A stretch of DNA of 7,204 nt from Gammaproteobacteria bacterium (GTDB lineage Bacteria > Pseudomonadota > Gammaproteobacteria > SZUA-229). The notes beneath the pieces were generated by a model that did no database searches, was not told the DNA's origin, and saw only the letters and a list, made by a program, of their open reading frames with translations. The stretch is from positions 1 through 7,204 of the forward strand of contig JAQICG010000229.1 in NCBI GenBank assembly GCA_027858635.1, read 5' to 3'. A program made the translations under genes and the position numbers. Below, piece after piece: positions 5,864-7,204 of this stretch (position 1 is its first letter; each line of letters begins with the position of its first letter).

Positions 5864-6054
5864 GCGACTTTCTCCTCCTTGAGGGTTGTGTTGGGTGCTG
5901 CCTTGTCTGCGGGCAGTTCGCCGGAGAAGGCTTTTTGTAGCAGGGATTGTTTGAGTAACGTAATCACCTCGCGTCGCACCCGGCTACCATCGACCACGCC
6001 TACGGCTTTAAAATCGGGGTCGATCAGTTCGGCGCGGGTTTCCGCTTCATTCAT
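5860..6054 (-). pseudogene. Deletion chimera: start of hsdR fused in frame to the end of hsdS
   Basis: This 64-codon frame begins MNEAETRAELIDPDFKAV and continues GVVDGSRVRREVITL, which matches the first 33 residues or so of the second hsdR remnant nearby. It then changes to LKQSLLQKAFSGELPADKAA, the typical C-terminal end of a type I specificity subunit (HsdS). The join lies near base 5957-5960. The rest of hsdR and most of hsdS, and probably hsdM, are gone. It cannot work as either subunit. The frame is nevertheless open, has the hsdR leader upstream, and ends in an ATGA overlap with rhuM, so it may serve as a leader peptide that couples translation to the toxin module. Relative to the other hsdR copy it lacks two residues near position 19, which fits independent divergence. 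Confidence 0.85.
5872..5880 (-). promoter_or_regulatory. Strong ribosome binding site of rhuM inside the chimera
   Basis: The minus strand reads AAGGAGGAG eight bases before the rhuM ATG. It lies in the last codons of the hsdS-derived segment, so rhuM translation keeps the original hsdS-rhuM coupling. Confidence 0.75.
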
Positions 6055-6092
6055 TCCTTACTACCACGTCCTTACCAAAAACAAGTCAGTAG

Positions 6093-6105
6093 AGTATATA
6101 GCACA
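6093..6105 (-). promoter_or_regulatory. Conserved extended -10-like box in leader B, probable toxin operon promoter
   Basis: The minus strand reads TGTGCTATATACT, identical to leader A, about 40 bases before the chimera start. TTGGCA (6125-6120) lies 19 bases before TATATA. If active, it would now drive chimera, rhuM, zeta and the small gene. Confidence 0.4.
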
Positions 6106-6178
6106 AACATGACAGGGTGTGCCAAACATTAGCAATTACAATAGGTTATATGAATTAAAGAAAAACCTATAGCAGGAA

Positions 6179-6215
6179 TAAAGTAGTGACTAGCTTTTAG
6201 CTGATCACTACTTTA
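6179..6215. terminator. 37-nt hairpin of repeat B
   Basis: TAAAGTAGTGA (6179-6189) pairs perfectly with TCACTACTTTA (6205-6215). Inside, AGCT (6192-6195) pairs with AGCT (6199-6202) around a TTT loop, separated by a small internal mismatch. The outer arms are the same as in copy A, while the inner stem differs in sequence but still pairs. It lies between yicC and the chimera and may separate the two transcription units in both directions. Confidence 0.6.
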
Positions 6216-6254
6216 TCCGCTGGAGCTTGTTATTCGTATCATACCTGCTACTCA

Positions 6255-6265
6255 CCCCTTCGGGG
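6255..6265. terminator. Short CCCC-TTC-GGGG hairpin downstream of yicC
   Basis: A four-pair GC stem with a three-base loop follows the yicC stop by about 30 bases. No T-run follows. It may add to the larger hairpin at 6274-6296. Confidence 0.3.
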
Positions 6266-6273
6266 CTTACGTG

Positions 6274-6296
6274 ATAAATCGCTCCGGGCGATTTAT
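6274..6296 (-). terminator. Hairpin overlapping the yicC stop codon
   Basis: ATAAATCGC (6274-6282) pairs with GCGATTTAT (6288-6296) around a five-base loop. The stem includes the yicC stop codon. There is no T-run after it on the minus strand, so it may stabilise the 3' end or help termination together with the next hairpin. Confidence 0.45.
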
Positions 6297-7159
6297 TCAA
6301 CATTCTGTATCTGTTCGCGCATCTGCTCACTCAGAACTTTCAGTTCCACTGAAGCCTGGGTCATTCTGATATCGGCCGATTTTGAACCCAGGGTATTGGC
6401 TTCACGGTTGAGTTCCTGCATCAGAAAATCCAGGCGGCGACCGACGACTTCATCGTGATCCAGCACGTCATCCAGTTCCTTGACATGGCTCTCCAGTCGA
6501 TCCAGTTCTTCATCGACATCCATTTTCTGCACCAGATAAACCAGCTCCTGTTCCAGTCGGTCGGCGTCCAGTTCGGCTTTCATCTCCTCGAAGCGCGATA
6601 CGATTTTCCGGCGGTAGTTCTCGCGAATTTCCGGCATCTGTTCGCGCATCTTTTTGACGATGTCGCCGACCGATGCGCTGCGTTGCGCGATCATCGCCTT
6701 GAGCCGTTCGCCTTCGCGTTCGCGGTTTTCCACCAGTTCGGCCAGCGCCTGCTGCAACAGAGCCTCGCTGGCGTCGGCTATCGGTTTCATATCCAGAGAG
6801 GACTCTTTCACCACGCCCGGCCATTTCAGAATGTCGATGACGTTTATCATCGAGGACTGGTGCAGGGTAGCGTTCAGCTGTTCGCAGGCGTGGGTGATTG
6901 ATTTGGCGACTTCAATGTTGACTTCTATGCCGCCGTTGATGGCGGCATCCGCCTTGAACAGGAGATTACATTCCAGTTTACCGCGACTCAGGTCGGCGTT
7001 GATCAGCTCGCGATAACGCCCTTCCATGCCGCGCAGGTCGTCCGGCAACCGCAGGTGCAGATCCAGATAACGGTGATTCACCGAACGCAGTTCCCAGATT
7101 AAGGTGCCCCATGTGTCGCTCTTTTCGCAGCGCGCGAACGCGGTCATACTTCTTATCAT
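6293..7159 (-). CDS. yicC: YicC/YloC-family endoribonuclease
   Basis: The product is 288 residues, full length for the family. It begins MIRSMTAFAR, the family's characteristic start, with GGGGAG (7172-7167) seven bases upstream of the ATG. ELRSVNHRYLDLHLRLP (23-39) is the conserved N-terminal core. The middle is Glu/Arg-rich and helical. DVDEELDRLESH (214-225) and MQELNREANTLGSKS (247-261) are the conserved C-terminal motifs with the acidic residues linked to metal-dependent RNA cleavage. E. coli YicC is a cytoplasmic endoribonuclease that takes part in small-RNA turnover. In many gammaproteobacteria gmk follows yicC. Here the restriction and toxin scar follows instead, which suggests that the island was inserted or the region rearranged. 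Confidence 0.95.
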   Translation of the reverse strand: MIRSMTAFARCEKSDTWGTLIWELRSVNHRYLDLHLRLPDDLRGMEGRYRELINADLSRGKLECNLLFKADAAINGGIEVNIEVAKSITHACEQLNATLHQSSMINVIDILKWPGVVKESSLDMKPIADASEALLQQALAELVENREREGERLKAMIAQRSASVGDIVKKMREQMPEIRENYRRKIVSRFEEMKAELDADRLEQELVYLVQKMDVDEELDRLESHVKELDDVLDHDEVVGRRLDFLMQELNREANTLGSKSADIRMTQASVELKVLSEQMREQIQNVE

Positions 7160-7204
7160 TCAAGCTCTCCCCAGTGATCAGCCCCTTGAATCGGCGCTTC
7201 GAAC

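Larger units (their letters stand above)
5960..6216. repeat. Direct repeat copy B (hairpin, leader and start of hsdR)
   Basis: This is the 257-bp partner of 4245-4508, starting at the fusion point of the chimera and ending just past the hairpin. The most conserved parts are the hsdR start, the stretch around GAGTATATAGCACAAACAT, and the GCAGGAATAAAGTAGTG arm. Variation is greatest in the leader between 6110 and 6165 and near codons 15-20. The divergence argues against a recent duplication. Confidence 0.9.

Noticed and set aside
4245..6216. Insertion sequence or composite transposon explaining the direct repeats
   Set aside because: No transposase, terminal inverted repeats around the whole unit, or target duplications are visible; the repeats are copies of a restriction-locus leader.
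6455..6901. Plus-strand open frame opposite yicC
   Set aside because: It is antisense to a well-conserved full-length gene, with a His/Phe-rich translation typical of a shadow frame.
1..7204. tRNA, rRNA, CRISPR array or riboswitch
   Set aside because: I saw no regularly spaced short repeats, cloverleaf-like sequence or known aptamer core on either strand, although a covariance-model search was not possible here.

Overview
The window looks like a gammaproteobacterial chromosome. The evidence is a YicC-type RNase, a Gram-negative periplasmic adaptor protein, an octahaem cytochrome c of the tetrathionate-reductase family with a membrane cytochrome b, and the wreck of a type I restriction locus. 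The respiratory genes suggest a sulfur- or nitrogen-respiring lineage, but the species cannot be named. Every gene I can support lies on the minus strand, so the transcription order runs from right to left.

From right to left: (1) yicC (6293-7159), an intact housekeeping gene that ends in a hairpin. (2) A scarred accessory island (about 3890-6216). It is bounded by two diverged direct repeats (4245-4508 and 5960-6216). Each repeat carries a 37-nt hairpin, a leader with a conserved -10-like box, and the first codons of hsdR. Between them lie a 64-codon deletion chimera (start of hsdR joined to the end of hsdS), a RhuM-type DNA-binding protein that stops where relatives continue into a Fic/DOC domain, a zeta-toxin-like P-loop kinase, and a 54-codon small protein. 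The first three are chained by ATGA stop/start overlaps. The left repeat runs into a second hsdR remnant that is broken by a nonsense codon, a frameshift and a large truncation. (3) A likely intrinsic terminator (3802-3837). (4) A respiratory pair: the octahaem cytochrome c (2090-3742) and a four-helix cytochrome b (1479-2093), also joined by an ATGA overlap. (5) A 276-bp gap with a dyad and a hairpin. (6) An RND-type periplasmic adaptor (1-1202) that runs off the left edge.

The cytochrome pair probably forms a quinol-linked periplasmic reductase: cytochrome b takes electrons from the quinol pool and passes them to the anchored octahaem protein. The adaptor would link an inner-membrane pump to an outer-membrane channel, with the pump gene probably beyond the left edge.

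The most unusual part is the island. Restriction has been lost, but an intact-looking toxin module remains, apparently expressed from the old hsdR leader. In it a zeta-type kinase occupies the place usually held by a Fic/DOC domain behind RhuM, followed by a small protein that is a candidate partner or antitoxin. The zeta segment is visibly more AT-rich than its neighbours and the change falls at the rhuM/zeta overlap, which fits a toxin-domain swap. This is inference and needs homology searches to confirm.
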